DNA from: Streptococcus thoraltensis DSM 12221
GTDB taxonomy: Bacteria; Bacillota; Bacilli; Lactobacillales; Streptococcaceae
Direction: 5' to 3'
DNA length: 43,115 nucleotides
Assembly (NCBI RefSeq): GCF_000380145.1
Contig: NZ_KB904592.1
Span: forward strand, 1-43,115
Shown here: positions 7,770 to 17,640 of the stretch, piece after piece
Layout of the letters: each line of letters starts with the position of its first letter
Position numbering within the stretch: position 1 is the stretch's first letter
The notes under the pieces: model-generated
The model's input: only the letters and a program-made list of their open reading frames with translations
What the model was told of the DNA's origin: nothing
Databases searched by the model: none
Made by a program: the position numbers and the translations under genes

Positions 7770-8582
7770 TTATTTGCTTTTCGTACTAAAATCACCGCCA
7801 AAGTATTTTTGACTGAGTTTGCTTAATGTTCCATTTTTTTGAAGCACTTTGATACGTTTATTGACAAATTTTTGCAAAGCTTTGCCTTCCTTATCTCTAG
7901 GAAATAGTAGAAATTCTAAACCGTCTTTATCTGTTCCTAACTTATCTTCGACATCTGTAACTGTCAAAGATAGTCCTTGATCTTTGATGACTGTTTTTAA
8001 GGAAATCGCATCGTAAATAAGAAAATCTACTTTACCATTCTCAATATTTTGCAGGCGCTGAGGCAAGGTAACTGTATTAGCTACGTATTTAATATCAATA
8101 GGTTTTTTATCGCTATGTTGTTTATTCCAATTTTCTAAAATTTGAGCATAATTTGCCCCTGCATAAACCTCAACAGATTTTCCTGAAACAGCGCTTAAAG
8201 AATCAAAATTTTCCCCATCTTTGGCAGCAATCGCATAATTTGACTTAGAAATTGGATCAGAAAAAAGGTATTTTTCTGCTCTCTCTTCGTTGTAATTAAA
8301 GTTATTGGCAGCCATTTGGTAGCGTCCTGCATCTAAACCCGTTAAGATTGATGAAAAAGGGATTGTTTTAAAGGTAACGTCATATTTTTTTGAGCCCTTG
8401 AAAATTGCCTCAACAACTTCAATGTCATATCCTTTGAATTTCCCTTTTTCTTTATAAGTGAAGGGTTTGGTATCAGAATCCGTGGGTACAGTCACAACCG
8501 TCTGCTTATCCGCATATGCCTTAGATGATAGCAGTAACACTCCCAAACTAACCACTAAAATAAGAGCCTTTTTCCACTTCAT
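7770..8582 (-). CDS. Amino-acid ABC transporter, substrate-binding protein without a lipobox
   Basis: A 270-residue family 3 solute-binding protein that presents an amino acid to the permease. The mature part starts around DKQTVVTVPTD and contains the clamp motifs KPFTYKEKGKFKGYDIEVV and DGLEFLLFPRDKEGK. The N-terminus is a classic signal peptide with cleavage likely after SSKAYA; there is no cysteine, so it cannot be anchored as a lipoprotein in the usual Gram-positive way. It may be retained by the permease, by residual signal anchor, or released. The fold resembles cystine or polar amino-acid binders. AAAGGAGAAG precedes the ATG. Confidence 0.9.
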   Translation of the reverse strand: MKWKKALILVVSLGVLLLSSKAYADKQTVVTVPTDSDTKPFTYKEKGKFKGYDIEVVEAIFKGSKKYDVTFKTIPFSSILTGLDAGRYQMAANNFNYNEERAEKYLFSDPISKSNYAIAAKDGENFDSLSAVSGKSVEVYAGANYAQILENWNKQHSDKKPIDIKYVANTVTLPQRLQNIENGKVDFLIYDAISLKTVIKDQGLSLTVTDVEDKLGTDKDGLEFLLFPRDKEGKALQKFVNKRIKVLQKNGTLSKLSQKYFGGDFSTKSK

Positions 8583-8664
8583 AAACTTCTCCTTTTTTTG
8601 AAAAAATATGAATTTAGTCTACCACCATTTTTGAAAACTGGCTAATAGCTATTTTGTATTAAGA

Positions 8665-8693
8665 CTTATAAAAAATAAAAGTCTGCGAAACAA
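8665..8693 (-). promoter_or_regulatory. Possible promoter of the ABC transporter operon
   Basis: Minus-strand TTGTTT (8688-8693), 17 bases, TATAAG (8665-8670). The leader to the ATG at 8582 would be about 75 bases. The boxes are imperfect. Confidence 0.4.
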
Positions 8694-8840
8694 TCAGAAA
8701 AAAACTGTATCAAAGTCCTGTTCGAAATGGTGACAACATTTAAAACTTTAATCATTTGAAATATGGCAGGGAGACGGATGATATTTAATTTTTAGCTGTT
8801 TTTCCAAGATTTCTGGAAGTTTTTTGTTTTTGACAATAAA

Positions 8841-8887
8841 GAAAAAGGTTGAAGAAAAAGTCCAGTTTGGACATCTTTCATCAACCT
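8841..8887 (-). terminator. Helicase terminator
   Basis: Minus-strand AGGTTGA (8881-8887) pairs with TCAACCT (8847-8853), with an inner TCCA/TGGA stem, followed by TTTTTCT. It starts about 33 bases past the helicase stop. Confidence 0.75.
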
Positions 8888-8919
8888 GAGCTGGATCAAA
8901 ATCCAATTTTGCTTACTGA

Positions 8920-10263
8920 TTAAAAGGTTTGTTTTCTAGCTTTACGATCAGCACGACCACGTGCTCTATTAGCAGCGCGACGTTCTTTTTTGCGTTTTTC
9001 ATCAACAGCCCACTGAATTTTCTTCTTATAGCCTGGTTTCACTTTCTTCTTTTTCTTCTTAACCAAGCCAATCATCTCAGTGTCTAATTTCTGATAGGCT
9101 TTTTCGCGTTGATGACGGCGATCACGGTCATGGGTGTCTTGGATTTCACCATTTTTCAAGACTTTTGGTTCAAAAGCAATCCCCATTTTTTCCAACTCAC
9201 GAATATCAGAATCGTCACTTGGCTGATAAAGCGTGATAGCTATTCCAGATAAGCCATTACGTCCCGTACGTCCTACACGGTGGACGAAAAAGGATAAATC
9301 TTGCGGAATAGCATCATTAATCACATGACTGACCCCTTCAATGTCGATACCTCGTGCAGCCAAATCTGTCGCAACGATATACTCGAAATCTAAGTTTTTC
9401 ACTTGGTTCATGATACGTTTACGTTCACGAGGGGGAATACCGCCGTGGATTTTGGCAACCTTTAAGCCATTAGCTAGCAAATAAGAATGCAACTCATCCG
9501 CACGCTCTTTGGTATTGACGAAAATCATGGCTATGTAGGGGTTGATGACTTTTGATAAATTCAAAATTTGTGTGTTTTTATCTTTTCCTTTTGTTGAAAT
9601 CAGCCAGTTATCAATCGTATCAGAGATAACTGTGCTTGTTTTGATTTGTTCCAGAACTGGATTGGTCAAGTATTTCTTAAGGAAAGGCTGTAATTTTTGG
9701 GGAATGGTTGCTGAGAAAACCAGCATTTGAACATTTTTAGAAAGACTGGCAGCAATCTTATCGACGGTATCAAGAAATCCCATGTCCATGGTCATATCGG
9801 CTTCATCAACGACAAAAGTGTGAGCCTTGTAAATTTCCAAGTCTCCGGATTTAATCAAGTCATAGACACGACCTGGCGTTCCGATAACAATATGTGGCTG
9901 TGCCGTTTTTAAACGTTCAATTTGACGCAGTTTATCCGTACCGCCCACATAGTTTACCACGCGAATTTCCTTCTCGGAATGTGCCGCAATTTGTTTAGTC
10001 GCTTGGTAAATTTGCGTAGCCAACTCGCGACTAGGTGCCGTAATAACCACTTGAACTTCTGACTTTTCTTCATCCAATTTTTCAAAAATGGGTAACAAGA
10101 AAGTATGAGTCTTACCTGAACCTGTTTTTGATTCTCCGACCAAATCACGACCTGAACGAACGATTGGAATTAACTTTTGTTGTACTGCTGTTGGTTCTTT
10201 AAATCCAATCTCATCTAAAGCTGATTGGATATACGTTTTAAAATTAAAATCTTTAAAGGACAT
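8920..10263 (-). CDS. cshB: DEAD-box RNA helicase, CshB-like
   Basis: ATP-dependent RNA helicase of 447 residues, probably acting in cold adaptation, ribosome assembly or RNA turnover. The order of motifs is complete: Q motif around GFKEPTAVQQK, motif I SKTGSGKT (45-52), Ia APSREL, Ib TPGR (129-132), DEAD (153-156), SAT (184-186), the second RecA domain with IVATDLAARGIDI and HRVGRTGR. The last 80 residues are a lysine/arginine-rich tail (KKKKKVKPGYKKK, then RRAANRARGRADRKARKQTF), which should bind RNA. It has its own extended -10 promoter and AAAGGAGG ribosome site. The symbol is by family resemblance. Confidence 0.92.
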   Translation of the reverse strand: MSFKDFNFKTYIQSALDEIGFKEPTAVQQKLIPIVRSGRDLVGESKTGSGKTHTFLLPIFEKLDEEKSEVQVVITAPSRELATQIYQATKQIAAHSEKEIRVVNYVGGTDKLRQIERLKTAQPHIVIGTPGRVYDLIKSGDLEIYKAHTFVVDEADMTMDMGFLDTVDKIAASLSKNVQMLVFSATIPQKLQPFLKKYLTNPVLEQIKTSTVISDTIDNWLISTKGKDKNTQILNLSKVINPYIAMIFVNTKERADELHSYLLANGLKVAKIHGGIPPRERKRIMNQVKNLDFEYIVATDLAARGIDIEGVSHVINDAIPQDLSFFVHRVGRTGRNGLSGIAITLYQPSDDSDIRELEKMGIAFEPKVLKNGEIQDTHDRDRRHQREKAYQKLDTEMIGLVKKKKKKVKPGYKKKIQWAVDEKRKKERRAANRARGRADRKARKQTF

Positions 10264-10285
10264 AATGCCTCCTTTTCTTATGACT

Positions 10286-10294
10286 ATTATAACA
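10286..10294 (-). promoter_or_regulatory. Helicase promoter (extended -10)
   Basis: Minus-strand TGTTATAAT is an extended -10 with perfect TATAAT about 22 bases upstream of the helicase ATG. The matching -35 position falls inside the mraY terminator stem and is poor. Confidence 0.6.
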
Positions 10295-10296
10295 TA

Positions 10297-10323
10297 ATAA
10301 AAGCAAGGGAAAATCTCCCTTGC
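10297..10323 (-). terminator. Terminator of the rsmH-ftsL-pbp2X-mraY operon
   Basis: Minus-strand stem GCAAGGGA and TCCCTTGC with a five-base loop is followed by TTTTATT. It begins 8 bases past the mraY stop and directly abuts the helicase promoter. Confidence 0.85.
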
Positions 10324-10330
10324 CCTGAGA

Positions 10331-11341
10331 TTATAAATAAAGTAGTGCTAGTGTCAGCAAACTTGAAACAAAGGCTACCGACCACATAAAGCCATCAACC
10401 TTCCATTCGCTCCAACGCTCACCTTTTCCTGATAGACCACCTAACTCCAGATGGTGATGAAAAGGTGTCATTCGGAAAATGCGACGACCTTCACCATACT
10501 TTTTCTTAGTTATTTTAAAATAGGTCACTTGCAACATGACTGATGCCGTCTCAAAAACATAGACTAGGCCGATAAGTAAAAGTGTCCACTCTTGTCTAAG
10601 GGCAATGGAAATAGCTGCTAGCATGGCTCCAAGTGCTAATGAACCAACATCCCCCATGAAAACCTGAGCTGGTTTTTTATTGAAAACAAAGAAACCAAGA
10701 AGGGCACCAATCATTGATGTGATAATAAGCAAAATATCAAATTGTTTTTGAACAAAAGCAATGACACCATAAGTTGCCAAGCTGATAACAACAGAAATTG
10801 AAGCGAGACCGTCAATTCCGTCTGTTAGGTTGACTGCATTCGAAAAACCAACAACCCAAAAAATGACAAAGGCTACATAGAAAACGCCTAGAGGAAGTTC
10901 CCAACCTAAGATATTCAAACTTGTAATGCCACTTGGGCGAACGTGCACAAAATGAAAAAGCAAACCAGCAACAATCTGAAGAGTCATCTTTTGCCAAGGC
11001 GTTAGACCTTCATTGATTTGTTTAAAGATTTTCAAGAAATCATCCAAGAAACCAATGACACCATAGATTAGAACAACAGATAAAATACCAACTGTTGCCC
11101 CGATTGCTGCGCCTTGATTGATTTGGTTAATAAGTCCAAAAATAAGACTTACAAGAAGACTAACTGTTAAAAAAACAGTTCCTCCCATAGTTGGTGTGCC
11201 AGCTTTTGCTAGATGTTGCTTGACATCTTCGTGCATTTGCTGTCCACCAATTTTTTTCATCTGATAATAGCGAATAAAGAAGGGCATAGCGATAATCGTT
11301 AAGACAAAGCTTACGATACCGACTATTATACTGATTAACAT
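10331..11341 (-). CDS. mraY: Phospho-N-acetylmuramoyl-pentapeptide transferase
   Basis: Membrane enzyme that transfers phospho-MurNAc-pentapeptide from UDP to undecaprenyl phosphate, making lipid I. It has 336 residues and about ten membrane helices. Active-site motifs are present: the Asp pair in [20 protein letters not shown], and PFHHHLE in the last cytoplasmic loop. It follows pbp2X with a single base between stop and start, as in other streptococci, and ends the operon at a strong terminator. If the toxin-like protein at 20545-23553 is a lipid II phosphatase as suggested, it would act on the pathway begun here. Confidence 0.97.
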   Translation of the reverse strand: MLISIIVGIVSFVLTIIAMPFFIRYYQMKKIGGQQMHEDVKQHLAKAGTPTMGGTVFLTVSLLVSLIFGLINQINQGAAIGATVGILSVVLIYGVIGFLDDFLKIFKQINEGLTPWQKMTLQIVAGLLFHFVHVRPSGITSLNILGWELPLGVFYVAFVIFWVVGFSNAVNLTDGIDGLASISVVISLATYGVIAFVQKQFDILLIITSMIGALLGFFVFNKKPAQVFMGDVGSLALGAMLAAISIALRQEWTLLLIGLVYVFETASVMLQVTYFKITKKKYGEGRRIFRMTPFHHHLELGGLSGKGERWSEWKVDGFMWSVAFVSSLLTLALLYL

Positions 11342-11342
11342 G

Positions 11343-13589
11343 TTACTCTCCTAATGTAATTTTTATATTTTTCTTTTTCCCAAACGGTGTGCCGACATCC
11401 GTATTTTGTTTGACGACCTTTCCAGAGCCCTTAATCGTAATACTCAAGTCATTCCACTTGGCAAAGGCTTGGACATTGCGCTTGCTCCAACCATACATGT
11501 CTGGCATTTCTTCAACTTTTCCAGCTTGAACGAGGATTTGTTGATTGGCTTTTAGTTTCGTACCTTTTGTTACAGACATTTTGGTCACTTTCGCACCATC
11601 TCCAACGATGATTGGATGTACAAGGTTTTTACGCAAGGTATCAACTGCTTGTGAAGTTGATTTGCCAACAAAATCCGGAATTTCATAAGTTGTTTCACTG
11701 CGTTTTTCTTTGGCAGCTACTGAAGTGAGTAATTGATCCTGCATAGTCATGGCTTCTTGGAGAACTGGATTAAAAATAGTTCGCCACTCTAAACCTTCCC
11801 AACTGCCCGGTTGTTGTATGGTAACATACATGGTGAAGATTGGTTTTTCAGCAGGAATCATAGCCACTACGGATTGGATGTAATCTCGATCACCAGTGAG
11901 GTAACCAGAACCGTCATCCTTGGCAATCTGTGCGGTTCCGGATTTAACTGCGATAGATTCGTTACCGACCTGAATAATTGGCTCTCCGAGCCAGTTTGCA
12001 TATAAGGTACCATAATAGGGTGTGGTTCCAACCGCAACCATATGTTCTCGAGTTTCCTTAGCAGCTTTTTTACTAACCGGTTTTCCAACAATCTCAGGCT
12101 TAGATACACGACTGGTACTGTCATTATGGTTAACCACTTGGCTGATAAATTGTGGCTCTAACATTTCACCGTCATTAGAAATCCCACTAAAGGCTCGTAA
12201 CATTTGCGACTGTGTTACCGCAATCCCCTGACCAAAGGCACTGGTTGCGATATTAACACTATTATTAGAAATGACCCCAGCTGATTCAGATCCCATACCG
12301 AAGTAGGTCGGCTCACCAAATTTGAATCTTGTCAGGTAATCACGCCATTTGGCATTTCCCATCTTCTGCTCCAAGAGGGTCATCCCTACGTTACTTGAAT
12401 AGGCGAATCCTTGAGCAAATGTCATCGTTTGAATGCCAGCTGTACCATTATTGACTGACCAGTCATTAACAACTATGCCAGATAGATTCAAGCCCGAGTT
12501 GGTGAAATACTGATTGGGTTTGAATTTTTTATCATCAATGGCTGACGCTAGGGTCATGACTTTCATGGTAGAACCAGGCTCATAATTGGTTTGATAGAGC
12601 ATGTTTTGCCATGAGAAATTTTTGTCGTCAAGACCATCAAGTGTATCAGAATTGAAGCTTGGACGTTGCGTTGTCGCTAGGATTTCACCCGTTTGTGAAT
12701 TGACAATGGTCGCGCTAGCAAATTTTCCCTTTGCTTCTGCTTGGAAAGCATCCATCTGAGTTTCTAAGTAAGTTTGTAAAGGAGCTGATAAGGTGGTGTA
12801 GACATCACGTCCATCAGCGGCTTTTTTGACAACATGTTGTGTTCCAAGAAGGATGTTACCGTTACGGTCTTTTTCATATTCAACGGTGCCGTCTTTACCA
12901 GATAAAACATCGTCCAAAGAAGCTTCAACCCCGGTAACTCCAGACAGAATGGTTGAGCCATCTTTTTCTACATGAGGTTGTGCCAGACCGATAAATTGTG
13001 AGGCAAACACACCATTTGGATACATCCGGCTAGTGCTTGTGTCGAAAGAAATGCCCTTAATTTTTTCTTTTTCGATGGCATCCTTTAAAGCACTCATCTT
13101 ACTGTAGCTGAGATTGGAGCCTTTAGTACCAAATGAAACTTGAGTTAGTTTCTGTTGTTTGAGTTGACTGATGACATATTTTTTTTTCATCCCCAGCTGA
13201 TTGCTAAATATTTCAGCAACTTTATCAAACTGGGAAGGCTGTACATACAGTTTTTCTTGATCAGCATTGACATACGTTTTATCAATTATGGCATAAACAC
13301 TATAGGTCGTTGAATTTTCCGCAATGACGTTACCATTGCGGTCGAAAATACTGCCTCGTCTTGCCTGCAAGGTTGATCTGGTATTGTAGACAGCTTTGGC
13401 GCCTTCTGACAAATCGACTCCAAATTTACTGTCTGTGCCAACAATAACGGCAAAGTTGATGACAAAGACAAAAAAGATGAACACTGTAAGGATCATCAAG
13501 TTTTGGCCAGCATAGCGCCTATTCTCTTCTGGGTGTTCTTTTCTAATCTTGACAACATAGTCAAGAAAGAGCTTTCGAAGTTTACTCAT
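11343..13589 (-). CDS. pbp2X: Penicillin-binding protein 2X
   Basis: Class B penicillin-binding protein for septal cross-linking, 748 residues. A cytoplasmic N-terminus and one membrane helix (about 31-51) are followed by the dimerisation domain, the transpeptidase domain and two PASTA domains (about 630-748). Catalytic motifs are intact: Ser340 in GSTMK, SSN at 398-400 and KSGT at 549-552. The threonine after KSG is kept, and I see no obvious resistance-type change in the motifs themselves, though mosaic changes elsewhere cannot be judged by eye. It is packed between ftsL and mraY. Confidence 0.96.
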   Translation of the reverse strand: MSKLRKLFLDYVVKIRKEHPEENRRYAGQNLMILTVFIFFVFVINFAVIVGTDSKFGVDLSEGAKAVYNTRSTLQARRGSIFDRNGNVIAENSTTYSVYAIIDKTYVNADQEKLYVQPSQFDKVAEIFSNQLGMKKKYVISQLKQQKLTQVSFGTKGSNLSYSKMSALKDAIEKEKIKGISFDTSTSRMYPNGVFASQFIGLAQPHVEKDGSTILSGVTGVEASLDDVLSGKDGTVEYEKDRNGNILLGTQHVVKKAADGRDVYTTLSAPLQTYLETQMDAFQAEAKGKFASATIVNSQTGEILATTQRPSFNSDTLDGLDDKNFSWQNMLYQTNYEPGSTMKVMTLASAIDDKKFKPNQYFTNSGLNLSGIVVNDWSVNNGTAGIQTMTFAQGFAYSSNVGMTLLEQKMGNAKWRDYLTRFKFGEPTYFGMGSESAGVISNNSVNIATSAFGQGIAVTQSQMLRAFSGISNDGEMLEPQFISQVVNHNDSTSRVSKPEIVGKPVSKKAAKETREHMVAVGTTPYYGTLYANWLGEPIIQVGNESIAVKSGTAQIAKDDGSGYLTGDRDYIQSVVAMIPAEKPIFTMYVTIQQPGSWEGLEWRTIFNPVLQEAMTMQDQLLTSVAAKEKRSETTYEIPDFVGKSTSQAVDTLRKNLVHPIIVGDGAKVTKMSVTKGTKLKANQQILVQAGKVEEMPDMYGWSKRNVQAFAKWNDLSITIKGSGKVVKQNTDVGTPFGKKKNIKITLGE

Positions 13590-13591
13590 TC

Positions 13592-13915
13592 CTACTCCAC
13601 ATTTTGAATATTGTCATTTTGAATGGTTAGACCAGCTTTTTTGGCAATTTCAGAAATACGATCATAACGGCTCAATTCATTAACTTCTTGCTTAGCATCA
13701 TTTAAGTCTGTTTGAGCATCGTTAATTTCAACATTCCAATGATTGATTTCTTGTTGCACCTGCATATTACGACTTTGCAAATAGATAATGCTAATGGCCA
13801 TAAAAATTGCTGTAATCACGATGGCTCCATAAAAAGCCTTTTCGATACGTGTAAACGTACGAATCCTTTTTTGCAGGGCTTGCGTAAGCACCTCGCGTTT
13901 GCTTTCGTTTGGCAT
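13592..13915 (-). CDS. ftsL: Cell division protein FtsL
   Basis: A 107-residue bitopic divisome protein. A basic cytoplasmic N-terminus (RKRIRTFTRIEK region) is followed by one membrane helix (about 28-48) and an extracellular coiled coil with leucine heptads (EINHWNVEINDAQTDLND). Expected to pair with DivIC and DivIB and to support PBP2X. It is recognised by size, topology and its place between rsmH and pbp2X, with two-base gaps on both sides. The sequence itself is poorly conserved across the family. Confidence 0.92.
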   Translation of the reverse strand: MPNESKREVLTQALQKRIRTFTRIEKAFYGAIVITAIFMAISIIYLQSRNMQVQQEINHWNVEINDAQTDLNDAKQEVNELSRYDRISEIAKKAGLTIQNDNIQNVE

Positions 13916-13917
13916 AT

Positions 13918-14868
13918 TTATTTCCTAACTTTTTTTGCCACTCGCAACTTGGCTGAGTGGGCACGATTATTAGCTTCTAATTCTTCTTGACTGGGTAAAA
14001 TCGGCTTGCGGTTAACCAGCTCCATTTTAGGTTGCAAGTCATCTGGGATAAATGGTAAACCTTTTGGTACTTCCACTGTTGAGGCTTCTTTAAAGAGTTG
14101 TTTCGCTAGGCGATCCTCCAAAGAATGAAAGGTAATCACAGAGATTCGTCCATCGACAGCTAGTAAATCGATGGCTTCTTGGATAGAATCATCAGCTGCG
14201 CCTAATTCATCGTTGACCTCAATACGGATGGCTTGGAAAATCTGTTTAGCCGGATGACCTTTTTTCTTTAGCTCTTTAACTGGTTTAGCAGATTTAATCA
14301 GCTCTGCTAACTCGGTTGTTGTCTCAATAGGCTTGACTTGACGCGCCTGTTCAATTTTACGAGCAATCTGTTTAGAGAATTTATCCTCACCATACTTAAA
14401 GAAGATACGCACTAAGTCATGATAATCATAGGTGTTTACAACATCATATGCACTTAGCTCTGCCTGACGGTTCATTCGCATATCAAGGGGAGCATCCTGC
14501 TTGTAAGAAAAACCACGCTCACGCTCATCTAATTGGGGGCTTGAGACGCCCAAATCATACAAAATCCCATCAATCTCGGTCACCCCTAGTTGCCCCAGGT
14601 TAGACTTCAAATGACGGAAATTATCTTTGATGAAGGTAACCATTCCCTTGTCAATATAGTCTTTTAGTTTTACTTGGGCATTATCAATAGCTGTCTGATC
14701 CTGATCAAAACAGTAGAGGTGCCCTTTCTCGTTTAATTGGGATAAAAGATAGGACGAGTGTCCTGCGCCACCTAGGGTCGCATCCACATATATTCCGTCT
14801 GGCTTGATATTAAGCATATCAACAGTTTCGTGCAAAAGCACTGTTACATGATGAAAGTCTTTAGTCAT
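13918..14868 (-). CDS. rsmH: 16S rRNA (cytosine-1402-N4) methyltransferase
   Basis: SAM-dependent methyltransferase of 316 residues, once called MraW. The N-terminal [11 protein letters not shown], the SAM motif [32 protein letters not shown] and the late [12 protein letters not shown] are all typical. It is the first gene of the division and wall operon. There is no Shine-Dalgarno sequence: an extended -10 box, TGATATAAT, ends only 7 bases before the ATG, so the mRNA may begin at or next to the start codon. The start is well fixed by family conservation from [10 protein letters not shown]. Confidence 0.96.
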   Translation of the reverse strand: MTKDFHHVTVLLHETVDMLNIKPDGIYVDATLGGAGHSSYLLSQLNEKGHLYCFDQDQTAIDNAQVKLKDYIDKGMVTFIKDNFRHLKSNLGQLGVTEIDGILYDLGVSSPQLDERERGFSYKQDAPLDMRMNRQAELSAYDVVNTYDYHDLVRIFFKYGEDKFSKQIARKIEQARQVKPIETTTELAELIKSAKPVKELKKKGHPAKQIFQAIRIEVNDELGAADDSIQEAIDLLAVDGRISVITFHSLEDRLAKQLFKEASTVEVPKGLPFIPDDLQPKMELVNRKPILPSQEELEANNRAHSAKLRVAKKVRK

Positions 14869-14875
14869 AACGTTT

Positions 14876-14884
14876 ATTATATCA
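14876..14884 (-). promoter_or_regulatory. rsmH promoter, probably giving a leaderless mRNA
   Basis: Minus-strand TGATATAAT followed by AAACGTT and then ATG. With initiation 6-8 bases after the -10 box, transcription would start within a base or two of the start codon. No ribosome site is present. Confidence 0.6.
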
Positions 14885-14976
14885 TAAATGAATCTTGCTT
14901 GCCTTAAATGTGCAGACTGCGTGAAATCGCTAGGTTTTCAATAGAGAATTCTAGTTTCCAGTAGTTTCTTCTTGAA

Positions 14977-15375
14977 CTAGGAAAGTCTATCCAACAAGTC
15001 CCTAACTTCTTCTTTCAAAGAACTTATCTGTTCAGAAACTGCCGATATTTCCTTTCCAACTTTCCAATCGGTAAAGAAATTGTCTGCCCAAACATCCCAA
15101 AACCTATCGCTTTTTGAATCAGAAATATCAGTAATCAAGCCAAGTTCAACATCAGTGAGTTTTTCTTGAGCTATTTGTTTTAACTGATTTAATCCTTCTA
15201 ATTTCTGATTAAATTTAGTGATTTTATCCCGTTTGACAGCGCTCATAAAAGCATTTCCAACAAACAAGTCCACAAGATTCCAATCATCGAGATTTTCGAG
15301 TTCACTTTGACAATCTTCAATCGCGCTTAATAAATTTCTTAAAGCTTCTTTGGCTTCGTCTTTCTGATTATTCAT
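14977..15375 (-). CDS. Hypothetical protein, soluble, coiled coil
   Basis: I do not recognise this 132-residue protein. It is acidic and mostly helical, with a heptad-like N-terminus (ALRNLLSAIEDCQSELENL) and C-terminus (EISAVSEQISSLKEEVRDLL) and a central tryptophan-rich segment (RFWDVWADNFFTDWKVGK). No signal peptide or membrane helix is seen. AGAGGAGA precedes the ATG, and it lies 20 bases after proA, so it is probably the third gene of the proBA transcript. Codon use resembles its neighbours, so it is likely a resident gene. Confidence 0.75.
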   Translation of the reverse strand: MNNQKDEAKEALRNLLSAIEDCQSELENLDDWNLVDLFVGNAFMSAVKRDKITKFNQKLEGLNQLKQIAQEKLTDVELGLITDISDSKSDRFWDVWADNFFTDWKVGKEISAVSEQISSLKEEVRDLLDRLS

Positions 15376-15395
15376 AAAATCTCCTCTAGAATAAT

Positions 15396-16646
15396 TTATT
15401 CTCTAATTTGACCCTGCCCATTGATGTAGAATTTTGTTGAGGTTAAGGCTTCTAGCCCCATTGGCCCACGTGCATGCATTTTTTGTGTCGAAATCCCAAT
15501 TTCAGCACCCAATCCAAAAACAAAACCATCTGTAAAGCGGGTTGAAGCATTGACATAGACAGCTGCTGCATCAATACTATCTTGGAATTGTTCTGCTCTG
15601 CTAATATCCTGGGTCACAATAGCCTCTGAGTGATGGGTTGTGTAACGGTTTATCCAGTCCAGCGCCTCTTCAAAATGATTAACCACTTTAATCGACATGA
15701 TGTAATCTAGAAACTCTGTCGCAAAATCTGCTTCTGTCGCTTCTACAGGATTTTTCAAATAGGGCATTGCAGCTGCATCTGCTCTAAATTCAACGCTTTG
15801 TTTACCAGCTAATGCTGCTTCTAACTTTGGTAAAAAGTCTGCAGCTACGGAGCGATGGACAACAAGGCTTTCCGCCGCATTACAAACGCTTGGTCGCGAG
15901 GTTTTAGCATTGATTACGATTTTAGTCGCCATATCTAAATCAGCATACTTATCCACATAGATATGAACATTGCCGACTCCTGTTTCAATAACTGGAACCT
16001 TGGCTTTTTCTTTAACCGTTTGGATAAGACGTGCGCCACCACGTGGAATGAGAACATCAACGTAATCAGTCGCCACCATCAATTCTTCTGCCACGGCATG
16101 CGTGGTGTCTTCTACTAGCTGGACAAAGTTGGGATTGTAACCTGCATCCTGGATAACCTGACGTGCCACCTGAATAAGAGCTTTATTAGAGTTTATAGCA
16201 TCCTTACCACCACGCAAAATAATAGCATTGTTGGTCTTTAGAGCTAGGCTAAAGGCATCGATGGAGACATTAGGGCGACTTTCAAAAATCATGGCAAGCA
16301 CCCCAAGCGGAACTCGTTTTTGAACGATTTTCAAACCGTCTAAGTTAGTATAACCACGCACAACTTGTCCGACAGGATCCAACAAATCTGCCACTTGCCC
16401 TACGCCTTCTGCAATGGTATTGATGCGTTCTTCTGTTAGACGCAGACGATCGACCATGACGGCTGAAATCCCATGGTCCGCTGCAGCTGCTACGTCTTTG
16501 GCATTGGCTTCCAAAATCATTTCCTTGGAGGTTACCAAAGCATCAGCCAGAGCTACGAGCAGTTGATTTTTATCAACAGTTGACAAAGATGCTAAATCAC
16601 GACTAGCTATTTTTGCTTGTTTTCCAAGTGTTTCAATTATTGACAT
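15396..16646 (-). CDS. proA: Gamma-glutamyl phosphate reductase
   Basis: Reduces gamma-glutamyl phosphate to glutamate semialdehyde with NADPH, the second step of proline synthesis. It has 416 residues, the usual length. The aldehyde-dehydrogenase fold is shown by [28 protein letters not shown] and PRGGARLI, with the catalytic Cys255 in [12 protein letters not shown]. It starts 9 bases after proB, so the two products of the operon can channel the unstable intermediate. The last residues, [11 protein letters not shown], are typical. Confidence 0.96.
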   Translation of the reverse strand: MSIIETLGKQAKIASRDLASLSTVDKNQLLVALADALVTSKEMILEANAKDVAAAADHGISAVMVDRLRLTEERINTIAEGVGQVADLLDPVGQVVRGYTNLDGLKIVQKRVPLGVLAMIFESRPNVSIDAFSLALKTNNAIILRGGKDAINSNKALIQVARQVIQDAGYNPNFVQLVEDTTHAVAEELMVATDYVDVLIPRGGARLIQTVKEKAKVPVIETGVGNVHIYVDKYADLDMATKIVINAKTSRPSVCNAAESLVVHRSVAADFLPKLEAALAGKQSVEFRADAAAMPYLKNPVEATEADFATEFLDYIMSIKVVNHFEEALDWINRYTTHHSEAIVTQDISRAEQFQDSIDAAAVYVNASTRFTDGFVFGLGAEIGISTQKMHARGPMGLEALTSTKFYINGQGQIRE

Positions 16647-16655
16647 AAGCTTTTC

Positions 16656-17459
16656 CTACTTTTCTTGTTTAAAGAGGGTACCGATGATTTGACCATCGAG
16701 TACTCTGAGAATATCTCTTGGGTTTTCGCCATTCATCAAGACCATGGCACCATCATGGTCAAACATCATTTGTGCTGACTGGATTTTACTGAGCATACCG
16801 CCAGTTCCAAACTTGGAACCAGCACCTCCAGCTGATTGTAAAATTTCTTCAGTAATCTCAGTCACATTTGTTCTTAGAACGGCATCATCATAAATGGTTG
16901 GATTTTTATCAAAAAGACCGTCGATGTCTGATAACATGATCAGTAAATCTGCTTTGACAATCTCTGCCACGACAGCTGACAAGCGGTCGTTATCACCAAA
17001 CTTAGTGGCATGATCCATTTCATCAACGCTGACAGCATCATTTTCATTGACGATAGGGATAATTCCCAGATTTAGAAGGCTCTCAAAGGCATTGGTTACA
17101 TTCTCCAAGCTTTCGGGAAATTCAACCACATCGCGCGTCAACAGAATTTGAGACACATTGGTTTGATAATGGGAGAAAATCTGAGCGTAGAGACTCATCA
17201 TCGCTACCTGACCAACACTTGAGACAGCCTGTTGTTTTGACAATTCTTGTGGGCGTCTATCCATGTCAAGAAGGTTTAAGCCAAAGCCCATGGCACCGGA
17301 TGACACCAAGACGACTTCTAATTCCTTATTGCGGAGACTGGCAATGACAAAAGCCAGTTGATCAATTTTTTCTAAATTTATTTTTCCGTTTGGCAGAACT
17401 AAAGAACTCGTTCCTATTTTGATAACCAAACGTTTTACCTTACTAAATTCTCGCTTCAT
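16656..17459 (-). CDS. proB: Glutamate 5-kinase
   Basis: Phosphorylates glutamate to start proline synthesis. The 267 residues form only the amino-acid-kinase domain; the C-terminal PUA domain found in many bacteria is absent, as is common in streptococci. Motifs include [32 protein letters not shown] and [13 protein letters not shown]. The ATG at 17459 is preferred over a TTG two codons upstream. There is no ribosome site, and TGGTATAAT ends six bases before the ATG, suggesting a leaderless message. proA follows after 9 bases. Confidence 0.95.
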   Translation of the reverse strand: MKREFSKVKRLVIKIGTSSLVLPNGKINLEKIDQLAFVIASLRNKELEVVLVSSGAMGFGLNLLDMDRRPQELSKQQAVSSVGQVAMMSLYAQIFSHYQTNVSQILLTRDVVEFPESLENVTNAFESLLNLGIIPIVNENDAVSVDEMDHATKFGDNDRLSAVVAEIVKADLLIMLSDIDGLFDKNPTIYDDAVLRTNVTEITEEILQSAGGAGSKFGTGGMLSKIQSAQMMFDHDGAMVLMNGENPRDILRVLDGQIIGTLFKQEK

Positions 17460-17465
17460 AGGCAA

Positions 17466-17474
17466 ATTATACCA
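17466..17474 (-). promoter_or_regulatory. proB promoter, probably giving a leaderless mRNA
   Basis: Minus-strand TGGTATAAT, an extended -10 box, is followed by TTGCCT and the proB ATG. Spacing predicts transcription starting at the A of ATG. The -35 region (GTGAAG at 17 bases) is poor, as is common with extended -10 promoters. Confidence 0.6.
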
Positions 17475-17496
17475 TTATCGATAAAATACTTCACTA

Positions 17497-17640
17497 TCAA
17501 ACCTTATCAAAATCATTAAACGTAATGCCTTTGGAGTTCGCAACTTTGATAACTTTAAAACGAGAATTCTTATTGCTTTGAACATCAAAAAGGAGAGAAA
17601 CAAATTGATTCTCTCCAGATGTTAGCTTTTCATCTACCCA
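17497..17640 (-). pseudogene. Remnant of an unidentified gene, C-terminal end
   Basis: A minus-strand frame without a start codon reads VDEKLTSGENQFVSLLFDV, then QSNKNSRFKVIKVANSKG and ITFNDFDKV before TGA at 17497. Its composition and closing residues look like a real protein end, perhaps a small secreted domain, but I cannot name it. Upstream it stops in the sequence CTACCCACTACAG (plus strand), the core of a short repeat seen elsewhere in the window, which suggests a break at that point. A hairpin with an A-tract (17587-17616) lies inside it. Confidence 0.4.
17587..17616 (-). terminator. Possible terminator downstream of the B2 gene
   Basis: Minus-strand stem GGAGAGAA and TTCTCTCC with a nine-base loop is followed by TTTTT. 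It lies within the decayed coding stretch, 250 bases past the last gene of the locus, so it may be coincidental. Confidence 0.4.

Larger units (their letters stand above)
8583..8919. other. 337-base gap: promoter of the ABC operon and helicase terminator
   Basis: Apart from the promoter (8665-8693) and terminator (8841-8887) listed separately, I see no coding or repeat structure in this AT-rich stretch. Confidence 0.6.

Noticed and set aside
11343..13589. Beta-lactam resistance form of PBP2X
   Set aside because: The three catalytic motifs are standard (STMK, SSN, KSGT); nothing in the sequence alone supports altered susceptibility.
13918..14868. Riboswitch or long leader in front of rsmH
   Set aside because: The promoter sits directly on the start codon, leaving no room for a leader.
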